The position numbers were made by a program, and so were the translations under genes. The notes under the pieces were generated by a model, which did no database searches, had not been told where the DNA came from, and saw only the letters and a program-made list of their open reading frames with translations. Positions 35,401-45,000 of a stretch of DNA of 64,000 nucleotides are shown here, piece by piece. Numbering within the stretch: the first letter of the stretch is position 1; the number at the start of each line of letters is the position of its first letter. Source of the DNA: Saprospiraceae bacterium (lineage in GTDB: Bacteria; Bacteroidota; Bacteroidia; Chitinophagales; Saprospiraceae); NCBI GenBank assembly GCA_013001595.1, contig JABDMH010000120.1, positions 1 to 64,000 on the forward strand, written 5' to 3'.

Positions 35401-37322
35401 ACTTCAGTACGATGGTAGACAAGTCGGTCGCCTTGCTCCGGATCCTCGCGTCCATATATTTGCAGACCAGCGACACCGCTGATGTCAGAACCGGAAATAC
35501 CTGAAAAACTTGCATTGGCGGAAAATGACAATATCACTTCGTCCTGAGGAGTCTGACCAGCGTCTATATCTTCAATCAGCATCTCGACAGGTCCAAGGTT
35601 CATGGAGATACTTCCGGGAATTTCCCAATAACCAACTTTTCGAACAGTGGGTTTTGCACTTTGCAGCTCAAAATTAGTGAAGGTGATATTTCGGTCTTTC
35701 GATGCGTCAGGTGCAGGCCATATTTCCCCCAGGTCCACTGTACCACATAAATTCACTTGTATCTCTGTACGATTGGTCTCCTCTGAATGAGCTATTTTTA
35801 AGGTAGTGCCAGGATCGATCAGTACTGCACCCTTTAACAAGGGGAAAGGAATGGAATTACCCTCATTGAGACCAGCGACAAATTGCCATCCATTTTCTGC
35901 AACCATAACTTCATATAACAAACCCGCACCCTCGCTACCGTCGTCTAAAGAAGCCAATGCCACACGGCCTTTCGCGCTAAGATCAGTTGGCTGATTTTTG
36001 TAAATAGCTACGTCAATATGGTCGACAGAAATGCGAGAATTGCCAATTCTTCCCCGATCTAGTCCAATGATGGGATTTGCTCTATTGCCTAAGGAGAATC
36101 TACCTGTTACTCCGGCTTTGTCTATGATCAGATTTTGGATATTTCCCCCAAGATCTTGTTCATTGGCGCCCTTTATGTCCGCAAATTTATCCAAGGAAAA
36201 TCCAATTTCTCTCACAAATAAACCTTCCCACATAGCGGGATTTTCCCCTTTAGAATCTGCAAAATAATTAGTGGGAAATGCTGCCCGTGAATCTGTATGA
36301 GATTCGGTAGCATCGAAAATGGCATCGCGCAAAGAGAATACCACTTGATCGATTCCAGGAATTTTAAAATTTTGTTGAAAACTCACACTTCCTGACCAAT
36401 CATCTAGTGTCTCAAAATATCCATCTAGATCAGCATGCACATAGCCATCAAGGGGCTCCCCAATCGGAGTAACTGGTTCCACCAAATTTCGGCTCAAATA
36501 AAGAGTGGAAGACAGCTGGATGGATTCATAGCCGTCACAACCGAATGTGGCCACAGATCCACGTCTCGTAATCGGATCATAACCCTTTAATATGAGCAGC
36601 ATCTTATTGTTCTCATTAAGCGGAATAGCAAAGTCTCCAATTAGTCCAACCTTGGCCTGCCTAAAGCCACCCGTACGAGAATAGGTGATTTCCGCAGCAC
36701 CAAATACCAGGGGACTCATATTTGGATATCTGGAGTAGCTAATGCTCATGAATAGATTGCGAAGGGTTGCAAATCTATCAGTAAATGTTATGCCTTCAAT
36801 GGCGATCACGACGACGATTCCGTCAGCTATGGTATCCCGAATCCCTACTGGAAATTTCACCTTCTCCAATCCAGCTAATTTTGACATCATACGCCCCAAA
36901 CCACCTGACTGCCCAGTTACTTCGTTTAAGAATTCACCGGCTTGCTTTTGAAGATCTTGAGTGGCCACGTCTAGGAAAGGAAAATTATTGATCAATTCCG
37001 GAGGAATCGAATCGTTATTGAAAAAATGCTCTGCTATAAGACCCGGATTAGATTGCCCCCTCAATTCCCAATTCCTAAAATTGAAATTGAAATTGGAATA
37101 GCTAATCTTTTTATCTAGCGGTGAGATCCTTGCATCGAGTGAAGCCAAGTGAGCGGAAAATCTGCCTAAATCTCTGGAGGGCATTTGCGATAGAGGAATA
37201 ACGTTCAAGTTCCTTGTCGGAATCTGCAGCACTTCGTCTGGTGGGTGTAGGTTTGGGTTGATGGTCATGGCATAAAGGACCTGACCAAATAAGAAGGCAC
37301 ATATGGCAAGTAGTCGGGTCAT
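32475..37322 (-). CDS. Giant uncharacterised exported protein, 1615 aa
   Basis: I do not recognise the family. The protein has a signal peptide (MTRLLAICAFLFGQVLYA) and is then almost wholly beta-rich for about 1,100 residues, with recurring strand-turn units of GxGxLRIHAQANKGWYIHVG type and amphipathic alternation reminiscent of long beta-helix or barrel-like repeats. Residues around 1215-1330 look like a bacterial Ig-like domain (WSKTGFAFYKEDGV ... IWIQPQAHFQ), and a short coiled coil lies near 1420 (ELEQKLLRINEQIREIEL). The C-terminus lacks a known T9SS sorting signal. Its ATG overlaps the stop of the upstream beta-barrel gene by four bases (ATGA), and the Fn3 gene follows after eight bases, so the three products are probably made together and work together at the cell surface. 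Confidence 0.85.
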   Translation of the reverse strand: MTRLLAICAFLFGQVLYAMTINPNLHPPDEVLQIPTRNLNVIPLSQMPSRDLGRFSAHLASLDARISPLDKKISYSNFNFNFRNWELRGQSNPGLIAEHFFNNDSIPPELINNFPFLDVATQDLQKQAGEFLNEVTGQSGGLGRMMSKLAGLEKVKFPVGIRDTIADGIVVVIAIEGITFTDRFATLRNLFMSISYSRYPNMSPLVFGAAEITYSRTGGFRQAKVGLIGDFAIPLNENNKMLLILKGYDPITRRGSVATFGCDGYESIQLSSTLYLSRNLVEPVTPIGEPLDGYVHADLDGYFETLDDWSGSVSFQQNFKIPGIDQVVFSLRDAIFDATESHTDSRAAFPTNYFADSKGENPAMWEGLFVREIGFSLDKFADIKGANEQDLGGNIQNLIIDKAGVTGRFSLGNRANPIIGLDRGRIGNSRISVDHIDVAIYKNQPTDLSAKGRVALASLDDGSEGAGLLYEVMVAENGWQFVAGLNEGNSIPFPLLKGAVLIDPGTTLKIAHSEETNRTEIQVNLCGTVDLGEIWPAPDASKDRNITFTNFELQSAKPTVRKVGYWEIPGSISMNLGPVEMLIEDIDAGQTPQDEVILSFSANASFSGISGSDISGVAGLQIYGREDPEQGDRLVYHRTEVNKIGLCIATDSWGAAVELNWFEKDSIYGDGFLGRAALGLKCMGYRQQDDCWVNAGIYARALFGRKDTSRYFNFELLYVDLEKGLELGALAIHALGGSVSNNMARVGMEEVAFDQVNYSDTAEVIAAEKATEAGFSNPSIGKSLLGITYTPDISAGFSIRLMTIAALRGKSSTANMRADLVFGFNANNGLDSIRFDVQGQMFAEVQLSSSEFANPPVAFKAEALYDNNNKIFDLSAELALNIGNPPSIFGGGKLRIHAQANKGWYIHVGYPGEDNNIGLSIPLVDAKTNTYFCAGNTNVPDMPLLPAPIRKMFSATSTQRQFDTGDDLGGLAFGTHLSLGNPEEKNFFIFYYKLHVLLGFDINLRNYKDYLCSGYSEFGIRKWYAKGQAYAYIHGAIGLQSGVKKFPILDLEAGFKIYLESPRPSYGEFGIAVKYKVLGGLIRGRAKIEASFGEKCYMDRGSIDVSIFDEVIAPVNDQALNVAQDITFSSGVQFEQSFPDDMGQQKLRVQLKDNIAKDFTNSSSVGSSIWADKEYVDFNNDQIDDNIMERIPAGWYAYQESLKDQKDFFEKPPTPTNWSKTGFAFYKEDGVTKTIACDKVYTEDNTFVTYIPQETWPPNTEIWIQPQAHFQQSPATANQWKPVSDALGNTFQDTLYRFRTGSYPEEVPQYNIDWTYPVNGMSNYYRRQISKGGAFVGIIKLRKDMSPLLNTLNIQAQVTCHDVSSASFHSECTYDPTNKLISWPMPPEQIKNEALYTIAFIANGKKVLDPIHFRSSKYDELEQKLLRINEQIREIELVGTSRIFIPMDEELFDEVELRGRGVLPPLLSYTYDLQTLRDQVPFIHDHISDQSLDLDKNFFMQTYLKSYDAFQEIPTVEVTIPDQIGEKPTFVTTESLKQFLVSNVHLAFIRAKADLALPEPHFNEERLSDVLYASDVDDWLGTWQHPPTMKIDWTYSLGDFMQKISVEHVVKQQQE

Positions 37323-39058
37323 GATTTCTTAAGACGTTGGAAATCAAATTGATAATTCAACCGTAATCTACTTTCCTGAAAAGCATCGATATTGTTTCCA
37401 TGATTACTAAGTACAGATCCATCAAAACTGATGCGCTGTCCTTGTTTAATCTCATAATTAAGCGATGGGCGAAATTGCCAGAGGTTGCCCACCTTTTTCT
37501 GATCAGTCATCAACTCGTGTTGCTGATTATTTAAATAACTCATAGCCACTGATCCCTTCAAGCGTCCGTCGAGTAAACTCTTGCTAACTTGAACGTTCAC
37601 ACCAAGTTGTCGTTGATCGAGAAAAGACATGCTGAAGTTGTTTTGGAAAATCTGTATTCCCAGACCTAATTTTTCTTCCAGCCAATTTCTGCGATACATG
37701 ATCATGGCATTAGTTACATTATTGGAAGTCTCCGCAATATTTTCATCCTGCGTAATGGTCTGATTATTCTGATGGGTGAAATTACTGAGCAACTGATCAT
37801 TGGCTCCAATTTTATATTGAATAGAAGCATTGATATTGTCATTGGTAAGGGCTAATTCTGTGAGACGGTTGGGGGCACTGGGATCAAGAATACGTACTTG
37901 CCGATTTACCGATGAAAAATTTGAATACCCTAGGCTAGCGCTTACTTTCTTACTAATCCGTAGGTTCCCTTGCAAAGAGCCAATCCATCGCCGGTATTTA
38001 TCAGATCTCGTGCCATCCAAATTATTATTTTGTAATCCACCATTTCCTATCAGAGATAGGACGTTATTAAATAATTGTGTGGTGATTCCTATGGTAAAGT
38101 TTTCCTGGTCATCCTGAAAAAAAAGAGCGCCCATTGTCCGATAACCCGGATCAATCCGTTCATAGGTGAGATCAAAAGATGCAAACCCAGCGAGGAAACT
38201 TATTCTGGTCTCCAATGCATTATTCCATCGTGTCGTGCCATTGGTTTCCAATATTCCAAAGAGTGATCTTTTACTAGCATCGGCATCCGATCGTCTCACG
38301 GTCCGATCTGCTGTAAATCCACTATTCGAATAATTCAATAGAATCTTGAATTTTTGAAAAAGGTTTTGCTCAATTAGGGTGCTGAAGATTACATTTTCAC
38401 CGGGGTTTACGATCAATGTACTGTCTGCAAAAGTGCCCAGAGATCCCGGTTCATCCCATGCTTTAAAGAGGGAGAATTCTACCTTTCCATCTTCAATGGG
38501 ATGCCCTCCAGCTAAAATGCCAAATCCCCTTCTGCGAAATAACGGATCGATATTTTGGAATCCATTGAAATCACTGGCCTGTGCACGATGGAGACGACCA
38601 TAAAAAAGACGGGAGTACCATCGGTCCTTGTTGATTTCGCCTCCGACTCCGCGAAAGGAATGGTTGCTAAAGGAATATTTACCCAGAGTCACAGTCCGGT
38701 CTCCCAGGTGCAAGGTATAGTCTCGATAGGTCGGACTCATGCCTGCAAAGCCAAATGACGGAAGTAAAACATTGAATGCTGTACCACCACTCGAATAAAT
38801 AAAATTGAGTGGTGTTTCTGCACCGAGTGTACGGATGTTCAAATTGGCTGTCAGTGTACCATTAAATGGAACCGCTCGATCGATGGGTAAGCTGGTACCG
38901 TAAGACTGAAGTTGCAATCCAACGCCCCCATTCACCTCCAAGGGATTATCCAAGCGGGTTTTAAGATCCTTCCAAGTCTGCTCAACATCTTGAGCCGTCA
39001 GACTTATGGCCATGCAGTATAGGAGCACCACGAGTGCAATAGGGGTGGTCGGTCTCAT
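37319..39058 (-). CDS. Outer-membrane beta-barrel protein, first gene of envelope operon
   Basis: A protein of 579 residues with signal peptide (MRPTTPIALVVLLYCMAISLTAQ). After about residue 40 it consists of alternating hydrophobic/polar beta strands, many ending in aromatic residues (RRWIGSLQGNLRISKKVSASLGYSNF, split by turns; LRLNYQFDFQ at the end), as expected for a barrel of some 20 or more strands. Asn/Gln-rich loops are frequent. Start choice: ATG 39058 puts Arg before the hydrophobic core; a GTG at 39070 in frame would add four residues. The stop overlaps the next gene's start (ATGA). A porin- or translocon-like role for the giant protein is inferred from linkage only. Confidence 0.8.
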   Translation of the reverse strand: MRPTTPIALVVLLYCMAISLTAQDVEQTWKDLKTRLDNPLEVNGGVGLQLQSYGTSLPIDRAVPFNGTLTANLNIRTLGAETPLNFIYSSGGTAFNVLLPSFGFAGMSPTYRDYTLHLGDRTVTLGKYSFSNHSFRGVGGEINKDRWYSRLFYGRLHRAQASDFNGFQNIDPLFRRRGFGILAGGHPIEDGKVEFSLFKAWDEPGSLGTFADSTLIVNPGENVIFSTLIEQNLFQKFKILLNYSNSGFTADRTVRRSDADASKRSLFGILETNGTTRWNNALETRISFLAGFASFDLTYERIDPGYRTMGALFFQDDQENFTIGITTQLFNNVLSLIGNGGLQNNNLDGTRSDKYRRWIGSLQGNLRISKKVSASLGYSNFSSVNRQVRILDPSAPNRLTELALTNDNINASIQYKIGANDQLLSNFTHQNNQTITQDENIAETSNNVTNAMIMYRRNWLEEKLGLGIQIFQNNFSMSFLDQRQLGVNVQVSKSLLDGRLKGSVAMSYLNNQQHELMTDQKKVGNLWQFRPSLNYEIKQGQRISFDGSVLSNHGNNIDAFQESRLRLNYQFDFQRLKKS

Positions 39059-39079
39059 TGAGTCGGTCACTACAATCGC

Positions 39080-39095
39080 TGTCTAACATTAGACA
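39080..39095. promoter_or_regulatory. Operator-like palindrome upstream of the envelope operon
   Basis: TGTCTAA, two bases (CA), TTAGACA: a perfect 7-bp inverted repeat 21 bases upstream of the ATG at 39058. Its position fits an operator for a dimeric regulator overlapping the promoter/leader. No TAnnTTTG element was found nearby on the minus strand. Confidence 0.45.
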
Positions 39096-39374
39096 CACTG
39101 AATATAACCAACATTATGTAAAAATAAAACTAGGAAATGTACTCCGCAGAATGCCAACTTCATAATAGAGTCCATTTTGGACCCGCATGAATGATGCAGT
39201 CGGACAGGTAAAACTTGGACTTTTTCGAGAAAAGCACGCTATCCAGATAAGCAATATTGATTCATTCGATTTCTTTTGAGCCATATCATCGTTGTAGAGC
39301 CCCGCCCATAGCTTTTCTGAGCGGATTTACTAGTCTATGTGGACCACAATGTGTCGAATAATTATGAGATCATT
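39096..39374. other. Intergenic region, no gene recognised
   Basis: Between the operon operator and repeat copy C nothing codes convincingly. GTCCA-TTT-TGGAC at 39170-39182 is a minor dyad. The promoter of the three-gene operon should lie in or near this stretch but cannot be pinpointed. Confidence 0.4.
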
Positions 39375-39510
39375 TGTTCGAAAAGCAATGCCCGCCTAGC
39401 TAGGCCATTCGGGAGGGCGTCAGAACCTAGACAGGGCCGTAGTCCTGCTGTCCCGATAGCGATCGGGGTGCAACGTAGCACTTCGGGAAAAGGAGCCATA
39501 ATTAGTGACA
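39375..39510 (+). repeat. Dispersed extragenic repeat, copy C
   Basis: The cleanest copy of the repeat: CCCGCCTAGCTAGG, ATTCGGGAGGGCGTCAGAAC, ACAGGGCC, GTCCTGCTGTCCC and the palindrome CCGATAGCGATCGG, then GTGCAACGTAGCACTTCGGG. It matches copy A on the same strand and copy B on the opposite strand at 8.4-8.7 kb. It sits immediately downstream of the LRR gene's stop (39531), i.e. between two minus-strand transcription units. Confidence 0.75.
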
Positions 39511-39530
39511 GTCTTACAGTGATTGATCGC

Positions 39531-40781
39531 CTAGGTATACACTTCACATCCGTCTAATACCAATTCCTCGAGACCATTAGGTGCCAGAGCCATTTTTGTC
39601 CAGCGTAAATCCAATTTCTTAAGTCGTTTGAGTTCACCTAACCAAGCAGATAAACGCAAGACCGGATTGGATTGAAGATTGATACGCTCGAGACTAGCCA
39701 TAGTACTCATTTCTCCGGGCAGATGCATTACCAGATTATTAGCCAGATCAATCGACTCAAGCTTCTGCAATCTCCCCATAGAATTTGGTAGAACGCGAAT
39801 CTTGTTCCGTCGCATGGTCAAGGATCGCAGCGCACTGATCTCAGCGATCCATGATGGGATAGATTCAATTTGATTATTGGTGGCATCAATTGTTTCTAAT
39901 TGAGGCATTTGGCGCAACACTTCGGGCAAATCGGTAAAAGCGTTGTCTTGTAATAAAACGTGCCTGATCTGTGACAAATATTTCAGGTCCTTAGGCAGAT
40001 CTGACAGCTGATTACCGTTAAGATAAAGGAAACCAGAAAGAGAAGTCAAATGTCCAAGTTCTTCGGGAACCTCCTCTAATAAATTATAAGCGAGACCCAG
40101 CATGGTCAACTTTTTCAGACTGCCGAATCCTTCTGGCAGGGCCACAATCTGATTGTGACTAAGCATCAGCCTTTCCAAATTCTTCAATTTCCAAAAAGAC
40201 TCATTGACCCAACGTAGATTATTGCTCCGCATATTGACAACTCGTAAACGCTTTAAGTTGGCCAATTCATCTGGGATCGTGACCAATCTATTATCATTGA
40301 AGTGTAACACTTGCAGACGACTTAGACTACAAATTTGACTACCTACATGCGAAAACCGATTATACGCGAGATCTAGAGTACGTATCTGTTTACACAGCCT
40401 TATTGATTGTGGCATAGCCATCAACTTATTAAAGGCAAGGTAGAGGCTTTGTAACTTGGTGAGCTCGCTGATGCTTTCCGGTAGAGTTGATATCTCATTA
40501 TTGGAAAGATCAAGATGAGATAAATGCTTCAGATTGCAAACCACTTCTGGCAAAGTAGAAAGCTGGCAATTTCTGAGTGACAGTCCTACGACCTGTCCAC
40601 CATTAATATAAATGGCTAAATCATGAAATAACCTTCGAAATAAAACATCTTCTATAGGTACTTCAAACCAGTCTATGCACTCTCCAACATGCATGATTTC
40701 ATGTGTTTGGAGAAATTGCTCCAATTCCTGAATCACCTTTGACTCAGATCTAGAGACTACATGGGGTGTAGTGCTAATCAT
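39531..40781 (-). CDS. Cytoplasmic leucine-rich-repeat protein
   Basis: A 416-residue protein without signal peptide. From about residue 75 to the end it comprises about fourteen 23-residue leucine-rich repeats of the L-x-x-L-P-E/D type (LKHLSHLDLSNNEISTLPES, LTKLQSLYLAFNKLMAMPQS, LKKLTMLGLAYNLLEEVPEE and so on), as in Bacteroidota LRR proteins and eukaryotic Ras-group LRRs. The N-terminal 70 residues are a helical cap (VIQELEQFLQTHEIMHVGEC). LRRs form a curved binding surface; the partner is unknown. The gene has a textbook Bacteroidota promoter at 40810-40840 and a start at ATG 40781. Confidence 0.88.
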   Translation of the reverse strand: MISTTPHVVSRSESKVIQELEQFLQTHEIMHVGECIDWFEVPIEDVLFRRLFHDLAIYINGGQVVGLSLRNCQLSTLPEVVCNLKHLSHLDLSNNEISTLPESISELTKLQSLYLAFNKLMAMPQSIRLCKQIRTLDLAYNRFSHVGSQICSLSRLQVLHFNDNRLVTIPDELANLKRLRVVNMRSNNLRWVNESFWKLKNLERLMLSHNQIVALPEGFGSLKKLTMLGLAYNLLEEVPEELGHLTSLSGFLYLNGNQLSDLPKDLKYLSQIRHVLLQDNAFTDLPEVLRQMPQLETIDATNNQIESIPSWIAEISALRSLTMRRNKIRVLPNSMGRLQKLESIDLANNLVMHLPGEMSTMASLERINLQSNPVLRLSAWLGELKRLKKLDLRWTKMALAPNGLEELVLDGCEVYT

Positions 40782-40809
40782 AAATTATTTGCGAATATAA
40801 GTGTTGACT

Positions 40810-40840
40810 CAAAGTTAAGTAGAGCTTCGACTTATACAAA
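40810..40840 (-). promoter_or_regulatory. Bacteroidota promoter for the LRR gene
   Basis: Read on the minus strand: TTTG (40840-40837), exactly 19 bases, TAACTTTG (40817-40810). Both elements and their spacing match the Bacteroidota primary sigma promoter. Transcription should start near 40803, about 20 bases before the ATG. Confidence 0.82.
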
Positions 40841-41201
40841 TAAACAATTAATATACATGTTCGATTGACGAAGAATGGAATGATATACACTTGTAAATCA
40901 ATGTCTTATGCCTATAATATCTTTATCATGACTTATCTCCTGCAACCCAAAAAGATATCTTGATTCTGGTAATCACCATTGGGCTGTATTACATAAACTT
41001 GTTCAATCCAGCCAGGTAGTATAATACTTCCATATGAATCATTTTTCCTACAACAAATCAAACATGTACCCTCTCACTAAGTAAAAGTAAGTTTATTCTA
41101 ATATATACCTGCTCCGCCAATTGGTCCCACAAGGGAGTTTCTGTACATGCGAAGAAGCATATTGATTTGTAACTTTAGCAAAATTCACAGCGGCATATCG
41201 T
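40841..41201. other. Intergenic region upstream of the PhyH operon
   Basis: No gene is visible. TAACTTTA at 41170-41177 differs from the -7 consensus only in the last base and lies about 25 bases before the PhyH ATG, so it is a possible weak promoter for that operon. The rest is AT-rich with no RNA gene recognised. Confidence 0.45.
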
Positions 41202-42083
41202 ATGCATTATTTGCAAGACTTATCAAGACATCATGAATTGGTTACCGACCTTTTCAAATGGCCAAAGAACGCAGAAGAGTGGGGGCAATACAAACTCTCA
41301 GACGATCAGGTTGCATTTTACCGAGAACAGGGCTATTTGCATAATGTTAAATTGTTAACCAGCGAACAAGTTGAAGTGCTGCGGTCAGAACTGGCCGAAA
41401 TCGCGGATCCAGACCATCCAGGTCATCACCTATTTTATGAGTTCTCCTCCAATGAGTCAAGTGACCCCAACTCTGTACTTTTCCATTCTTTGGGTCATTG
41501 GAGAATTACGCCCGGTTTTCATGATGTACTCTGGAATCCAGCGTTTGTCATGGCCGCTAGTCAATTGTTAGGAAATGTGTCTGTACGTTTCTGGCATGAC
41601 CAACTATTCTGTAAGCCGGCAGCACATGGAGGAGTTGTCGCCTGGCATCAGGACTACTCCTATTGGACACGTACTAAATCGATGCAGCACTTGACCTGCT
41701 GGGTGGCACTCGACGATGTAGATAGGGACAATGGGTGTGTACACTATGTACCCAAGAGTCATAAATGGGGTCTGTTGGAAAAACCAGAACTTGCTGGTGA
41801 GATGAATGGACTCATGGAATTTATGACCGAAGAGCAAAAATCTCAATTTGATACTGCTGTTCCAATTGAAATGCCAAAGGGATATGCCACCTTCCACCAT
41901 CCCCTGATGGTACATGGATCACACGCTAATAAATCCATTAGATCGCGGAGGGCTTTTGTTCTAAATGTGTTTGCCGACGGCACTTACTCGGACAGTGATG
42001 AACCTTTGCTTGAGGGAGTTCCGGTGATCCCCAAAGGAGAAAAAATGCAAGGTCAGTTTTTCCCATTGTTATACGAAAACTAA
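41202..42083 (+). CDS. Phytanoyl-CoA dioxygenase (PhyH) family protein
   Basis: A 293-residue Fe(II)/2-oxoglutarate-dependent dioxygenase of the PhyH family. The iron triad is visible: His149-x-Asp151 in AWHQDYSYW and His238 in MVHGSH, with Arg residues (SIRSRRAF, about 246-250) placed to bind 2-oxoglutarate. AALDDVDRDNGCVHYVPKSH-like text around residues 170-187 is also family typical. Such enzymes hydroxylate diverse small molecules; substrate unknown. It is first in an apparent operon: its stop is followed after one base by the ATG of the PSD-type protein. Confidence 0.92.
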   Translation: MHYLQDLSRHHELVTDLFKWPKNAEEWGQYKLSDDQVAFYREQGYLHNVKLLTSEQVEVLRSELAEIADPDHPGHHLFYEFSSNESSDPNSVLFHSLGHWRITPGFHDVLWNPAFVMAASQLLGNVSVRFWHDQLFCKPAAHGGVVAWHQDYSYWTRTKSMQHLTCWVALDDVDRDNGCVHYVPKSHKWGLLEKPELAGEMNGLMEFMTEEQKSQFDTAVPIEMPKGYATFHHPLMVHGSHANKSIRSRRAFVLNVFADGTYSDSDEPLLEGVPVIPKGEKMQGQFFPLLYEN

Positions 42084-42084
42084 T

Positions 42085-45000
42085 ATGCTACTGTCTCTCA
42101 AGTCTGAGTCGCCAAATAGATCGTACTTTGCTCGAGTGTTATTCTTTTGTCTTGGAAGCTGCCTTGCTTATTCCTGTGGGCCAGATATTCCGATCGGCAT
42201 TGAAGAAGCGTTTCTTGCCATTCCTAAGGAGATTGACTATAATCAGCATGTTCGTCCCATCTTATCTGATCGTTGTTTCTTTTGTCATGGTCCAGATCAA
42301 AACAAATTAGAAGCTGGCCTTCGCTTAGACATCGCTGAAAGAGCCACCGGTGAGCTGCCTGATCATCCAGGCAAATATGCCATTGTACCCAAGTCTATCG
42401 CGAAAAGCGAATTAGTACACAGAATAATATCCGAAGAACCTGAATTTCAAATGCCTCCTCCGGAATCCAAACTGGAATTGTCAGAGAAGGAAAAGGCCAT
42501 ACTGATACGCTGGATAAAGCAAGGTGCTGAATACAAAGAGCACTGGGCATTCATATCTCCTGCACATTCACCTCCTCCTGCTGTGGAAAATGAGGAATGG
42601 GCAAATAATGAAATTGATCTATTTGTCCTCGACCACCTTGAACAAAGTGGCTTACAACCACAAGAGCAAGCTACAAAAGAGCTGCTTATCAGAAGAGTTT
42701 CACTGGACTTGACAGGTTTACCACCCACAATCGATGAAATCGATGCCTTTCTTCAAGACTCAACCAAGGACGCCTATGAAAAACTGGTAGACAGGCTATT
42801 GGCTTCTCCGCACTATGGTGAACATGTGGCGGTGGATTGGCTGGACCTTGCCAGGTATGCTGACACACATGGTTATTCAGTAGATCGATATCGAGACATG
42901 TCTCCCTGGAGAGATTGGGTCATAAAGGCATTAAATGACAATATGCCCTATGATAAATTTGTTGAATGGCAGCTGGCTGGAGATCTCTTACCTAACCCAA
43001 CCAGGGAGCAAATTTTGGCAACTGGTTTTAATCGGAACCATGCCCAAAACATGGAAGGTGGTATTGTTCCTGAAGAATTTAGAGTTGAATACGTCAGCGA
43101 TCGCACCAATACTCTTGGAAAAGCTTTCTTGGGACTGACCTTAGAATGTGCCCGCTGTCATGATCATAAGTATGATCCCATTTCTCAAGAGGAGTATTTT
43201 CAATTATTTGCATACTTCAATAATGTCAACGAGGTTGGGCAAATATCTTGGAACAATGCTACACCTGTTCCAACGCTGCTTATGAGTAGCAAGGAGGTGG
43301 ACAACATCGTTACCTATTTGGATCAACAGATTGACAGTCTTGAGCGTGTCGCAAACCAGCATCGCTCCACAGCTAAGCAGTCATTTGATCGGTGGTTGAT
43401 GACTAGACCAATGTTGCCTAAAAGGTTGTCCAAGACGGTGGCTGTCTATGACTTCGAAAGGATGTCGGATGGCACATTTCGGAATTCAAAAGCGCCCTAT
43501 CAAAAGGCAACATATATTAATACAGTTTCTAAGAAGCAGTACATCCCAGAGATCATCCCGGGCTATTCTGGAAATGGGGTTTTACTAAATGGAGATGAGG
43601 CATTGGAGTTTGGTCAAATTGGGAAATTTAATAGACATGAACCATTTACCGTATCTATCCGGACGTGGATACCTAAAGAGCTGCATGATGGCGTCATATT
43701 TCATAAAGGCATTGGGGCAATCATATATAACTTTAGGGGTTATCACCTTGCCTTAAATGACGGTAAACTTCAATTGATGATGGCACACACTGCACCAAAT
43801 AATGCCATCATTGAACACACCAGACAAGTTGTACCGCGTGAAGAATGGATACACTTGGCGTTGACTTATGATGGATCAAGCTCGGCATCCGGCCTCAGGA
43901 TATTCATTGATGGAATAGAGCAGGAAACGGAAATTGAAATTGACAATTTATTTAAGACCATACTATTTAATCAAAAAGACGAGCCTGGGCTCAAAGTGGG
44001 TGCTCGCTGGAGAGGCATTGGCCTTAAAGGTGCTAAAGTTGATGACTTTGCAGTGTTTGACAGGGCTTTGCACCCCATCGAAATTGATCATTTGGCTGGC
44101 GGAAACCTTATGAATGAACTTGTGAGTAATCCGTCGGAAATCAATCCAGAAAATAGAACACAGCTGGAGAGATACTATGTAGAAGCCGTGCATGACACTA
44201 CCATTGTGATTGACCAAGCGCTAATGGATTTACGGGCCAAGAGGAACCAGGCGATTGATACGGTTAAGGAGGTGATGGTTATGGAAGAAATGTCAAGACC
44301 AAGACCCACATTCGTTTTGAATAGGGGAGCTTACGATGCTCCAGGAGCACAAGTCGCGGCACATACTCCAGCTAAATTATCTAAACCCGGTGCTGACCAG
44401 GAACCCAACCGATTGGGTTTGGCCAGGTGGCTGATGCAGCCTGATCATCCTTTGACAGCCCGAGTGGTTGTAAATAGGTATTGGCAAAAGTACTTTGGTC
44501 AAGGCTTGGTCAAAACTGCCGACGATTTTGGTAGCCAGGGATCACTACCGTCTCACCCAAAATTGTTGGACTTTCTCTCAATATATTTCATCGAATCAAA
44601 CTGGGACGTCAAGGCATTTCAGAAGTTTATTGTGATGTCAGCTACTTATCGACAGTCTTCCTCGAGTAGCGCTGAACTTCGAAAGATAGATCCAGACAAT
44701 TTCCTGCTGGCACGTGGGCCAAGTGTAAGGCTGCGTGGAGAGGTGTTGCGCGATCATGCCTTGGCTTCGAGTGGGCTGCTCAGCACAAGGATTGGTGGCA
44801 AATCTGTGAAACCTTACCAACCGGCAGGACTATGGAAAATGAATGGCGGTAAGTATCAGAGAGATTCAGGAGAGGCACTGTATCGTCGCAGTTTATATAC
44901 ATTCTGGAAACGCACCGTACCACATCCTACATTGAGCACCTTCGATGTGCCGAATAGAGCAAACTGCGAGGTGAAACGGCAGAAAACCTCAACACCATTG

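Noticed and set aside
39362-39547. 61-residue minus-strand frame
   Set aside because: Spans repeat copy C and overlaps the LRR gene end; same LRCxPIxIGT text as over copy B, not a gene.
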